Of a stretch of 34,004 nt of DNA, positions 24,693 to 31,072 are shown piece by piece. Each line of letters begins with the position of its first letter. Position 1 is the first letter of the stretch. Location: assembly GCA_025357055.1 (NCBI GenBank), contig JANXPZ010000056.1:1-34004 (forward strand), written 5' to 3'. The DNA comes from Candidatus Eiseniibacteriota bacterium (lineage in GTDB: Bacteria > Eisenbacteria > RBG-16-71-46). The position numbers were made by a program, and so were the translations under genes. The notes under the pieces are model-generated. The model had not been told where the DNA came from. It saw only the letters and a program-made list of their open reading frames with translations, and ran no database searches.

Positions 24693-24744
24693 TTGCCGGG
24701 GGGCCCGCCGGCGCATAGGCTCCGACCGAAGGAGTCGCTATACT
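24693..24744 (+). promoter_or_regulatory. surA promoter region
   Basis: The -35 TTGCCG (24693-24698) and -10 TAGGCT (24716-24721) are 17 bases apart. A second, better -10, TATACT (24739-24744), lies downstream but without a good -35. Transcription starts near 24728 or 24751 would give leaders of about 100-125 bases. The divergent kinase gene is on the other side. Confidence 0.5.
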
Positions 24745-24790
24745 GCCGCGTCGCTCCCAACCAGGGGCTCCGGAGCATCCGGCCGGGCCC

Positions 24791-24833
24791 CGGTCCATTC
24801 GCGCCACGCGGAGTCCTCCGCGCGGCCGGACCG
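24791..24833 (+). promoter_or_regulatory. Nested hairpin in the surA leader
   Basis: CGGTCC (24791-24796) pairs with GGACCG (24828-24833). Inside, CGCGGAG (24807-24813) pairs with CTCCGCG (24816-24822). The structure ends only 7 bases before ATG 24841, and the GGAGGT ribosome site at 24843-24848 lies just past it, so folding could affect initiation. Confidence 0.35.
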
Positions 24834-24852
24834 TCATCCCATGGAGGTCACG

Positions 24853-26286
24853 TTGAAGTCCTCGCGCTGGGCGCTCGCCGCCCTCCTGCTTGCCATCGCG
24901 GTCCTGCCCGCGCTGGCCCAGACCGCGAAGCCCCGCTCGACCGGAACGCCCGGCGCGGCGCGGCCCGCAGCCCCGAGGACCGCCCCGGCCCCACGTCCGA
25001 TCGCGCCCGCCGCGAGCGCTCAGCGCCTCGACGGCATCGCCGCGGTGGTGAACGACGAGGTCGTGCTGCAGAGCGACGTGGAGGAGCAGGTCTACCTGTT
25101 CGTGATGCGCAACCAGCTGCGCCCCGACTCGGCCATGGTGGACACGCTGCGCCGGCAGGTGCTCGAAGAGATGATCAACGAGAAGCTGGTCGTGGCCGAG
25201 GCGAAGCGCCAGGGCCTGGTGGCGAGCGAGGCCGAGGTGAACCGCGAGGTCGACAAGGCGATCCATGACGCCAAGGACCGCATCGGGCCCGCCGGCTTCC
25301 TGGAACAACTCGCCAAGGAGAACCTGACCGAGGAGCGGCTGCGCACGAAGTACCGCGAGGAGGCTCGCCGCCAGCAGCTCGCGCAGCGCATGGTGCAGAA
25401 GGCGCTGCCGCGCAAGCCGGTGCCGCAGGCCGAGGCCGAGACCTATTTCAAGGCGGACCCGGGCAAGTTCCCGCTGGCCCCCGGCCAGATCCGTCTCTCC
25501 GTGATCCAGATCCCGGTCATGCCCGACTCGGCGGCCGACGCCGTGGCGCACCAGCGGACGCTGGGGATCCGCAAGCGGATCGTGGGCGGCGAGAAGTTCG
25601 CGAAGGTCGCGGCCGAGATCTCGGATGACCCCGGCTCCGCCAAGGCCGGCGGCGACCTCGGGTTCTTCTCCCGGGGCGCGATGGACCCCGCGCTCGAGCA
25701 GGCGGCCTTCAGCCTCAAGCTCGACGAGGTGAGCGAGCCGGTGCGCAGCCCCTTCGGCTGGCATCTCCTGCAGGTCCTCGAGCGCGACACGATCAAGACC
25801 GTCGCGGGCGTGGACAGCCTCGGCCCCGACGGCGGGGTCATCCCCGAGGCGCACGCGCGCCACATCCTGATCCGGGTCGAGACCACCGACGCCGACCGCG
25901 AACGCGCCAAGGCGCTGGCCGACCGGGTCCGCACCGAGGCGGTCAAGGGCGTGGATTTCGGGACCCTGGTGCGCCGCTACAGCAAGTATCCCGCGCCGGC
26001 CGGCCCGGATGGCGACATCGGTTTCATCTCCCTGGGCTCGCTCATGCCCCAGATCCGCGCGGGACTCGACACGCTCGAGGTCGGCCAGGTCAGCGAGGCG
26101 CTCGAGAACCAGGCCGGCTTCAACATCTTCAAGATCGGTGACCGCAAGCCGGAGCGGCCGTACACGCTCGAAGAGATCAAGGAGCAGCTCCCCGAGGCGG
26201 TCGGGCAGATCAAGTTCAAGGAGCGCTACGACGAGTGGCTGAAGGGCCTGCGCGCGAAGGCCGTCGTCGAGATCCGCGGTCTCTAG
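24853..26286 (+). CDS. surA: SurA-type periplasmic chaperone / peptidyl-prolyl isomerase with two parvulin domains
   Basis: I favour TTG 24853, because GGAGGT (24843-24848) is correctly spaced for it and the product then starts MKSSRW with a normal signal peptide (cleaved near ALAQ); ATG 24841 would add four residues. The 477-residue protein has a Pro/Ala-rich spacer, then the SurA N-terminal domain ([39 protein letters not shown]). Two parvulin domains follow, with [13 protein letters not shown] and [15 protein letters not shown] in the first, and [21 protein letters not shown] and [13 protein letters not shown] in the second. It guides outer-membrane proteins through the periplasm. Downstream, ftsE-ftsX-envC follow on the same strand after an 84-base gap. 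Confidence 0.92.
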   Translation: MKSSRWALAALLLAIAVLPALAQTAKPRSTGTPGAARPAAPRTAPAPRPIAPAASAQRLDGIAAVVNDEVVLQSDVEEQVYLFVMRNQLRPDSAMVDTLRRQVLEEMINEKLVVAEAKRQGLVASEAEVNREVDKAIHDAKDRIGPAGFLEQLAKENLTEERLRTKYREEARRQQLAQRMVQKALPRKPVPQAEAETYFKADPGKFPLAPGQIRLSVIQIPVMPDSAADAVAHQRTLGIRKRIVGGEKFAKVAAEISDDPGSAKAGGDLGFFSRGAMDPALEQAAFSLKLDEVSEPVRSPFGWHLLQVLERDTIKTVAGVDSLGPDGGVIPEAHARHILIRVETTDADRERAKALADRVRTEAVKGVDFGTLVRRYSKYPAPAGPDGDIGFISLGSLMPQIRAGLDTLEVGQVSEALENQAGFNIFKIGDRKPERPYTLEEIKEQLPEAVGQIKFKERYDEWLKGLRAKAVVEIRGL

Positions 26287-26299
26287 CACCGGACGAGCC

Positions 26300-26374
26300 A
26301 TGACCTGCTGCTGCGAATCCGACGGGACCGCGGTCTGCCGCGGACCGCGCCGCCCGCCGGGCGGCCGCCGATGA
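26300..26374 (+). CDS. Possible 24-residue Cys-rich leader peptide upstream of ftsE
   Basis: ATG 26300 opens a frame of 24 codons with three consecutive Cys codons near the start and an Arg/Pro/Gly-rich end. Its TGA (26372-26374) overlaps the ftsE ATG (ATGA). Only a weak GGACGAG site precedes it. Whether it is translated is unknown; the exact overlap and the absence of a ribosome site for ftsE make translational coupling plausible. Confidence 0.25.
   Translation: MTCCCESDGTAVCRGPRRPPGGRR
26328..26365 (+). promoter_or_regulatory. Two hairpins just before ftsE
   Basis: CCGCGG-TCTG-CCGCGG (26328-26343) and a 7-base stem GCCGCCC/GGGCGGC with loop GCC (26349-26365) lie in tandem. The second ends five bases before the ftsE ATG, where a ribosome site would normally be. 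Confidence 0.35.
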
Positions 26375-27105
26375 TCACGTTCGAGCACGTCTCGAGGCGC
26401 TACCGCGAGCGCCTGGCGCTCGACGCCGTCTCGTGGCACATGGACGAGGGCGAGTGCGTGGTCTTCGCCGGCCCCAGCGGGGCCGGCAAGACCACCCTGT
26501 TGCGGCTCATCACCCATGAGCTCGCGCCCAGTTCCGGCACCGTCACCGTCGGCACCTTCCGCGGGGCGCGCCTGCCCCGCGCCAAGCGCGCCCTGCTGCG
26601 CCGCACGCTCGGCATCATCTACGAGGACTTCCGGCTGCTGAACGACCGCACGGTGTTCGAGAACGTCGCGCTCGCCGTGCGCATCACCGGGCACTTCGCC
26701 GACGCCGAAGTCGTGCCGCGCACGCTCTACGCGCTCGAAGAAGTGGGCCTGCAGCAGAAGCAGGCCGCCTACCCGTCCGAGCTCTCGGCCGGCGAGAAGC
26801 AGCGCGCGGCCATCGCGCGTGCCATCGTGAACCGCCCCGCCGTGGTGCTGGCCGACGAGCCCACCGGCGCGCTCGAGCCCGCCAGCGCGAAGGAGATCCT
26901 CGCGTTGCTGCGCCGCATCCACGAGGAGGGCGCGGCGCTCCTGGTGGTCACGACCCGCCCCGAGGTCGGAGCGGAGCTGGGCGGGCGCGTCCTCCGGCTC
27001 CAGGACGGCCGGATCGCGGCAGACGAGGCACCCGCGCGCTCGCCCTACGCCCAGCCGGCGTTCGGCGTCACCCCGCCCGCCGCGACGCCGGACCCGGGGG
27101 CCTGA
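26371..27105 (+). CDS. ftsE: FtsE-like cell-division ABC ATPase with altered catalytic loops
   Basis: The 244-residue ATPase is identified by FtsE-type sequence (VSRRYRERLALDAVSW, DFRLLNDRTVFENVALAV) and by ftsX directly after. Walker A GPSGAGKTT (Lys40), signature LSAGEKQR (138-145) and Walker B VVLADE (Asp162-Glu163) are intact. Three other loops differ from the norm. The Q-loop Gln is Glu85 (IIYEDFRLL), the D-loop Asp is Glu169 (GALEP instead of NLDP), and the H-loop His is Thr195 (VVTTRPE instead of a VATHD-like motif). A ~25-residue Pro-rich tail is extra. FtsE normally drives FtsX to turn on cell-wall hydrolases through EnvC. Here ATP may be bound but hydrolysed slowly or differently. 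Confidence 0.9.
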   Translation: MITFEHVSRRYRERLALDAVSWHMDEGECVVFAGPSGAGKTTLLRLITHELAPSSGTVTVGTFRGARLPRAKRALLRRTLGIIYEDFRLLNDRTVFENVALAVRITGHFADAEVVPRTLYALEEVGLQQKQAAYPSELSAGEKQRAAIARAIVNRPAVVLADEPTGALEPASAKEILALLRRIHEEGAALLVVTTRPEVGAELGGRVLRLQDGRIAADEAPARSPYAQPAFGVTPPAATPDPGA

Positions 27106-27107
27106 GC

Positions 27108-27965
27108 GTGCACCTGTACTATCTGCGCGAGGCGTGGCGCTCGTTCCGCCACCACCAGGGGCTGGCGTGGACAGCCATGATCTCCCTCACGGCGACGCTG
27201 CTGCTGTGCGGCATCTTCCTGCTGCTCACGCACAACGCGCAGTCGGCGGTGCGCTTCATCGGCGACCGGCGCGAGATGGTGGTCTACCTCCGCGACGAGA
27301 TCGCCCCCGAACAGCGCGACGCCCTGATCGCGCGGCTCAATGAGCTCTACGGGAGCACCACCTTCGTGAGCCGCGAGCAGGCCTGGGAGGAGTTCTCGCA
27401 GCAGATCGGCGACCCGCAGCTGTTGCAGGCCGTGGACCAGAACCCGCTGCCCGCCTCGCTGCGCGTGCGCCTGCGGCCCGAACTGCTCAACTACCCCGCC
27501 ATGGAGCAGGCCGCGAAGCAGGTCTCGCAGTTCCCCGAAGTCGAGGACGTGCGCTACGGCGGCGAGTGGGTGCGGCGGCTCGACGAACTGCAGGCCACGC
27601 TCGCGCGCGGCTCGCTGGTGGTCGGGATCGCGGTCGCGCTCGCGATCCTGCTGGTCATCTACAACACCATCCGCCTGACCGTGATGGCGCGCCGCCGCGA
27701 GGTCGAGATCATGATCCGCCTCGGCGCCTCCGACCGCTTCATCGCCACGCCGTTCGCGCTCGAGGCCCTCGGCCAGACCCTGGTCTCGGCGCTGGCGGCG
27801 CTCGCCCTGCTCTTCACGCTCGAGCAGTTCGCCGTGCAGCAGGTCGTGCACGCGACCTTCCTCCCGCCCGTCTGGATCGCGGCCTTCCTCGGCGGGGCCG
27901 TCCTGCTCGCGTGGGCTGCCGCCGCCCTCGCGCTCGCGCGCACACTCCGCTCGGCCGGGCCATGA
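27108..27965 (+). CDS. ftsX: FtsX-like cell-division permease
   Basis: The 285-residue protein starts at GTG 27108, two bases after the ftsE stop. It has the FtsX layout: an N-terminal helix (~20-42), a periplasmic domain (~45-165) with MVVYLRDEIAPEQRDAL, TTFVSREQAWEEF and NPLPASLRVRL, then three helices in the C-terminal FtsX domain with MARRREVEIMIRLGASDRFI. The periplasmic domain is the part that contacts EnvC-like activators. The stop overlaps the start of the envC-like gene (ATGA), so the three proteins are made together. Confidence 0.93.
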   Translation: MHLYYLREAWRSFRHHQGLAWTAMISLTATLLLCGIFLLLTHNAQSAVRFIGDRREMVVYLRDEIAPEQRDALIARLNELYGSTTFVSREQAWEEFSQQIGDPQLLQAVDQNPLPASLRVRLRPELLNYPAMEQAAKQVSQFPEVEDVRYGGEWVRRLDELQATLARGSLVVGIAVALAILLVIYNTIRLTVMARRREVEIMIRLGASDRFIATPFALEALGQTLVSALAALALLFTLEQFAVQQVVHATFLPPVWIAAFLGGAVLLAWAAAALALARTLRSAGP

Positions 27966-29206
27966 GCCGGAGGCTGCCCGCGCTGGCGCTCGCGGCCGCG
28001 CTCGCGGCCGGGCTGCCCGCGCCCGCGGCCGTTCGCGCGCAGTCCCCGCCGGCGGACAGCGCCACGAGCCACGCCCGCGAGCAGCAGCTGCGTCTCGAGG
28101 CGTCCAAGCGGCGCGAGCTCGAGGAGATCAACCAGCAGGCCCGCGAGAGCCGCGAGCAGGCCAGCCGTCTCAAGGGCAGGGAGACCCAGGCGCTCGGCCA
28201 GCTGCGCCGCACCCAGCGCGAGTTCAATCTCACGCGCCGCCGGTTGCGCACGCTGCAGAACCGTCGCAACGCGCTCGGCCAGCAGCTCGGCGTCACGCGC
28301 GAGACCCTGCAGCAGACGCTGCTCACGCTCGACCAGCAGAAGGCGAAGCTCGCGCGCCGCCTGCGCAACATGTACAAGGTCGGCGCCGAACGGGAGCTCG
28401 AGTTCCTGCTCTCGACCGACTCCTTCGCCCAGTTGCTGGCGCGCTGGGACTTCGTCGTGATGGTCGCCGAGCAGGACCGGGTGCTGCTCGAGGACATCCA
28501 GGGCAAGAAGGAGCAGGTCCAGGCCGTTCAGCAGCAGCTCGAGGCGAACCTCGGCGAGACCCGCGTCAACGAACAGCAGACCGCGACGCAGAACCGCAAG
28601 CTCAGCCAGCTGACCACGCAGCGCGAGCGGCAGGTCGCGCAGATCCGCACCGAGCGCAAGACCTACGAGGCGGCCGCGGCCGAGCTGGAGAAGACCGCGA
28701 AGGACATCCAGCGGCTGCTGGCCCGGCTCGAGCGCCAGCGCCAGACCGAGGATCAGCGGCGCAAGGCGGGCGGGCGCACGCCCGAGCCCTACACCGGCGA
28801 CTTCGCGCGGGCCCGCAAGCGGCTCGACTGGCCGGTCGAGGGCAGCGTCGTGGGACGCTTCGGCCCGGAACGCCACCCGCGCTTCGGTACCACCACGCTC
28901 AACAACGGCATCGACATCGCGTCGACCACGGGCGCGGCCGTGCGCGCCGTGGCGCGGGGCCGCGTGGACTTCACCAGCGACGATTTCGCCGCATTCGGCC
29001 AGGTCATCGTGGTGAACCACGGCAACGGCTACTACACGCTCTACGGTCATCTCTCCGAGATCCTGGTGAAGCAGGAGCAGGAGGTGGCGGCGGGACAGAC
29101 GATCGGCCGCGTGGGCGACAGCGGAACGTCGCTCAAGGGCACGGCGCTCCACTTCGAGGTCCGCAACGGCGCCAGCGCGCTCGATCCGGAGGACTGGCTG
29201 AAGTAG
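27962..29206 (+). CDS. envC: EnvC-like coiled-coil protein with degenerate LytM (M23) domain
   Basis: The 414-residue protein has a signal peptide (cleaved near VRAQ) and a long coiled coil (~35-270) rich in Gln, Arg and Glu, with the conserved RRLRNMYKVGAERELEFLLS hinge of EnvC-type proteins. A C-terminal LytM fold follows (~285-414). In active M23 enzymes the first motif is HxGxD; here it is N314-N-G-I-D318, so the His ligand is lost. The HxH motif reads A395-L-H397, so the catalytic His is lost too. His363 in LYGHL is kept. It should therefore not cut peptidoglycan but activate an amidase, as E. coli EnvC does. It overlaps ftsX by four bases and ends the operon. Confidence 0.92.
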   Translation: MSRRLPALALAAALAAGLPAPAAVRAQSPPADSATSHAREQQLRLEASKRRELEEINQQARESREQASRLKGRETQALGQLRRTQREFNLTRRRLRTLQNRRNALGQQLGVTRETLQQTLLTLDQQKAKLARRLRNMYKVGAERELEFLLSTDSFAQLLARWDFVVMVAEQDRVLLEDIQGKKEQVQAVQQQLEANLGETRVNEQQTATQNRKLSQLTTQRERQVAQIRTERKTYEAAAAELEKTAKDIQRLLARLERQRQTEDQRRKAGGRTPEPYTGDFARARKRLDWPVEGSVVGRFGPERHPRFGTTTLNNGIDIASTTGAAVRAVARGRVDFTSDDFAAFGQVIVVNHGNGYYTLYGHLSEILVKQEQEVAAGQTIGRVGDSGTSLKGTALHFEVRNGASALDPEDWLK

Positions 29207-29366
29207 GCGGGCCGGCACCGCGGCCCCCGACCGCGCTCCTCGGTCCCGGTCCGCCGCGCGTCGCTCCCACCCCGGCGGGGCCACGGAGCACGCGAGGGAC
29301 TGCGGGCCGATCTCGGGCGGACCCGTCCGGTGGGGGCCCCCTCGAACCTGGTGTGCGGGCGGGGGT

Positions 29367-30395
29367 CTACAGGCCCCGCTCGAATTCTCCCTTGCTCAGG
29401 GCGCGCAGCAGGATCTTGCGCTCGACGACGGTCTGGATCTTCTGCGGCAGGACGGCCCCGGAGGTCTCCTGCACGACGAACTCGGCCAGCGCGGCCTGCC
29501 TCACCGTCTGCGATGCCAGGTCGACGTACAGGTCTCCGAAGAAGTGCGAGCTTCCGCGGACCTCGAGGCTGACCCGCGGCGCGGGCCTCACCGTCATCCT
29601 CAGCGAGGCGTCGCCGGAGTCGTAGCCGACCAGGGCACAGCGACGCCCGTCCACCAGGCTCAGGCCCTTCAACTCGAGCGTCACTTCACCCAGCCTGAAG
29701 ACCGAGCCCGGCTCGGCGAACCCGACCATGGAGATGGGCGCCTCGACGCGCGCCGCGGCGTGCACGACCTTCTGGCCGATGCGGTGGAGGTCCTGGATGC
29801 CGCCTCCCCCGCTCGTGCGCTCGGCGAAGACCTGGCAGAAGCTGTGGAAGTCCACGAAGGCGTTGAACATGCAATAGGCCACGGCCTGCGGAAGGGCCGC
29901 GCCCCGCTCGTCCGCCAGCTTCGCGAACCTCTCCTGGTCGATGCCGAAGATCCAGCCCCGCTCGTCGAGGCCGGTCGCCGTGCGGCGGAATCGATACGAC
30001 CAGCCGCCGAGCGCGGGGATCGCCACCGCGGCCGAATCGCCCTGCCTGAACGTGTAGCGGCGGCAGGTGACCTTGATGTCTCCGCCGGGCTCCGGCGCGC
30101 ACTCGATCCAGAGGTCGTGGACGTCGGGCGCCACGCGTCGGCCGTCCGGCTCGATCCTGACGTACTCCGTGATCATCCGGTAGTAGCCCGGGGTCGAATC
30201 GGGCACACCCGTCAGCCGAACGTCCCCGGCCAGATCGCCCTGGGCCCGGGCGCGGCCCCCGGCGAGCGCGCCCAGCAGCGCGAAGAGGACGACTCCCGCC
30301 AGGCGGGCCGGTCCGACGTGTCTCTGGATGCGGTACGACAGGGTCCATCCCCCCGGGTGACGTGTGCATCGCTCCGCGCAACTTGTCGTCTTCAT
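29367..30395 (-). CDS. Unknown secreted protein coupled to a PadR regulator
   Basis: The 342-residue product is not recognised. It starts at ATG 30395 with GGAGAAG just upstream, overlapping the PadR stop (ATGA). After ~30 residues comes a signal-peptide-like helix (LAGVVLFALLGALAGGRARA, likely cut before QGD). The mature part is about 290 residues, mixed alpha/beta with four or five Cys. It has a beta-rich second half, including RGSSHFFGDLYVDLASQTV and LAEFVVQETSG, and an ending with VVERKILLRAL. No lipobox or membrane anchor is present, so it should be periplasmic or released. The PadR link suggests conditional expression, perhaps against a small hydrophobic compound or stress. No enzyme motif is visible. 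Confidence 0.8.
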   Translation of the reverse strand: MKTTSCAERCTRHPGGWTLSYRIQRHVGPARLAGVVLFALLGALAGGRARAQGDLAGDVRLTGVPDSTPGYYRMITEYVRIEPDGRRVAPDVHDLWIECAPEPGGDIKVTCRRYTFRQGDSAAVAIPALGGWSYRFRRTATGLDERGWIFGIDQERFAKLADERGAALPQAVAYCMFNAFVDFHSFCQVFAERTSGGGGIQDLHRIGQKVVHAAARVEAPISMVGFAEPGSVFRLGEVTLELKGLSLVDGRRCALVGYDSGDASLRMTVRPAPRVSLEVRGSSHFFGDLYVDLASQTVRQAALAEFVVQETSGAVLPQKIQTVVERKILLRALSKGEFERGL

Positions 30396-30949
30396 GGCTT
30401 CTCCTTCGTCTTCTCCAGCGTCCGGGCCGCGTTCCGCGCCCAGGCGACCTTGGTCTCGTGCAGTGCCAGGCCGTGCTCGAAGGCCAGGCGGCCCGTGAGC
30501 GACCAGGTGTGCGACTGCTCGCCGTGATGGCGGCGCAGGTCCTCGAGCTGCGAGGCCATCCGGCGCTCGTACTCCCGCAGGAATCCCCGGATCACGGCCG
30601 CCGGCAGCGCCTGGCCCATGAACGCGAAGCGCAGCATCAGCGCGTCGGGGTCGGACACCACGTCGGCAGCGGTCACGGGCAGCCGCAGCCAGGCGCCCAA
30701 CGCCGCGCGGCCGCGGGCGCTGATGCGGTACTCCTGCCGCCGTCGCCCGCCCTGCGGCGCGCCGGCGCCGACCCAGCGGCGCGCGACCAGGCGGCGCAGC
30801 GCCGGGTAGATCGCGCCGGGCGAGTCGCTGAAGTACCCCAGCGGCGTGTGGGCGAAGAGCCTTCGGAGCCCGTAGCCCGAGTGCGGCTCCTGGTCGAGCA
30901 ATCCGAGCAGCGCGTACTCGAGGGTCGTGGCCCGTTTCGCGGATCTCAT
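30392..30949 (-). CDS. PadR-family transcriptional repressor
   Basis: The 185-residue protein is a PadR winged-helix regulator of the longer (Vir-like) type. The DNA-binding part (~8-85) has the family signature LEYALLGLLDQEPHSGYGLRR, then SPGAIYPALRRLVARRWV and RRRQEYRISARGRAALG. The C-terminal ~95 residues form the helical dimerisation and ligand domain, including FMGQALPAAVIRGFLREYER. The start, ATG 30949, sits seven bases after a -10 element, so the message is probably leaderless. A perfect palindrome (30954-30978) covers the promoter, which predicts self-repression. The stop overlaps the start of the secreted-protein gene. Confidence 0.93.
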   Translation of the reverse strand: MRSAKRATTLEYALLGLLDQEPHSGYGLRRLFAHTPLGYFSDSPGAIYPALRRLVARRWVGAGAPQGGRRRQEYRISARGRAALGAWLRLPVTAADVVSDPDALMLRFAFMGQALPAAVIRGFLREYERRMASQLEDLRRHHGEQSHTWSLTGRLAFEHGLALHETKVAWARNAARTLEKTKEKP

Positions 30950-30953
30950 GGGA

Positions 30954-30978
30954 CCGATAGTACGCTGAGTACTATCGG
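30954..30978 (-). promoter_or_regulatory. Palindromic operator in the padR promoter
   Basis: Ten-base perfect arms, CCGATAGTAC and GTACTATCGG, with the 5-base centre GCTGA. The site overlaps the -10 and spacer and ends five bases before the padR start codon. PadR proteins usually bind such AT-bearing palindromes at their own promoters. Confidence 0.75.
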
Positions 30979-30985
30979 CAGTCAA
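30957..30985 (-). promoter_or_regulatory. padR promoter, leaderless layout
   Basis: On the minus strand, -35 TTGACT (30985-30980) and -10 TACTAT (30962-30957) are 17 bases apart, the best promoter match in the window. The -10 ends seven bases before ATG 30949, so transcription should start at or next to the start codon. Confidence 0.75.
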
Positions 30986-31059
30986 GCCCTTCCGGCGCAG
31001 GCTCCCCGGGAGGCCGGCGGCGGCCTCCGCGCGCCCTTCGCCCCCCTCTCCCCACCGTG

Positions 31060-31065
31060 TATCCT
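31060..31065 (+). promoter_or_regulatory. -10 element TATCCT placed for a leaderless transcript
   Basis: TATCCT ends seven bases before ATG 31073 of the polymerase-subunit gene. A weak -35, TTCGCC (31037-31042), lies 17 bases upstream. No Shine-Dalgarno site is present. Confidence 0.45.
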
Positions 31066-31072
31066 CCCGGCC

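Noticed and set aside
22354-24840. Long plus-strand extension upstream of surA, across the histidine-kinase gene
   Set aside because: Only the part from about 24841 encodes SurA. The upstream part is antisense to the kinase, and a signal peptide begins at the surA start.
24541-26922. Minus-strand extension upstream of the kinase, suggesting a 1520-residue kinase fusion
   Set aside because: The extension is antisense to surA and ftsE. GTG 24540 has a ribosome site and opens directly into a signal-anchor helix.
29207-29366. Terminator between the convergent envC-like and unknown secreted-protein genes
   Set aside because: Only several 4-6 base G-C stems without T tracts were found, no better than expected in this base composition.
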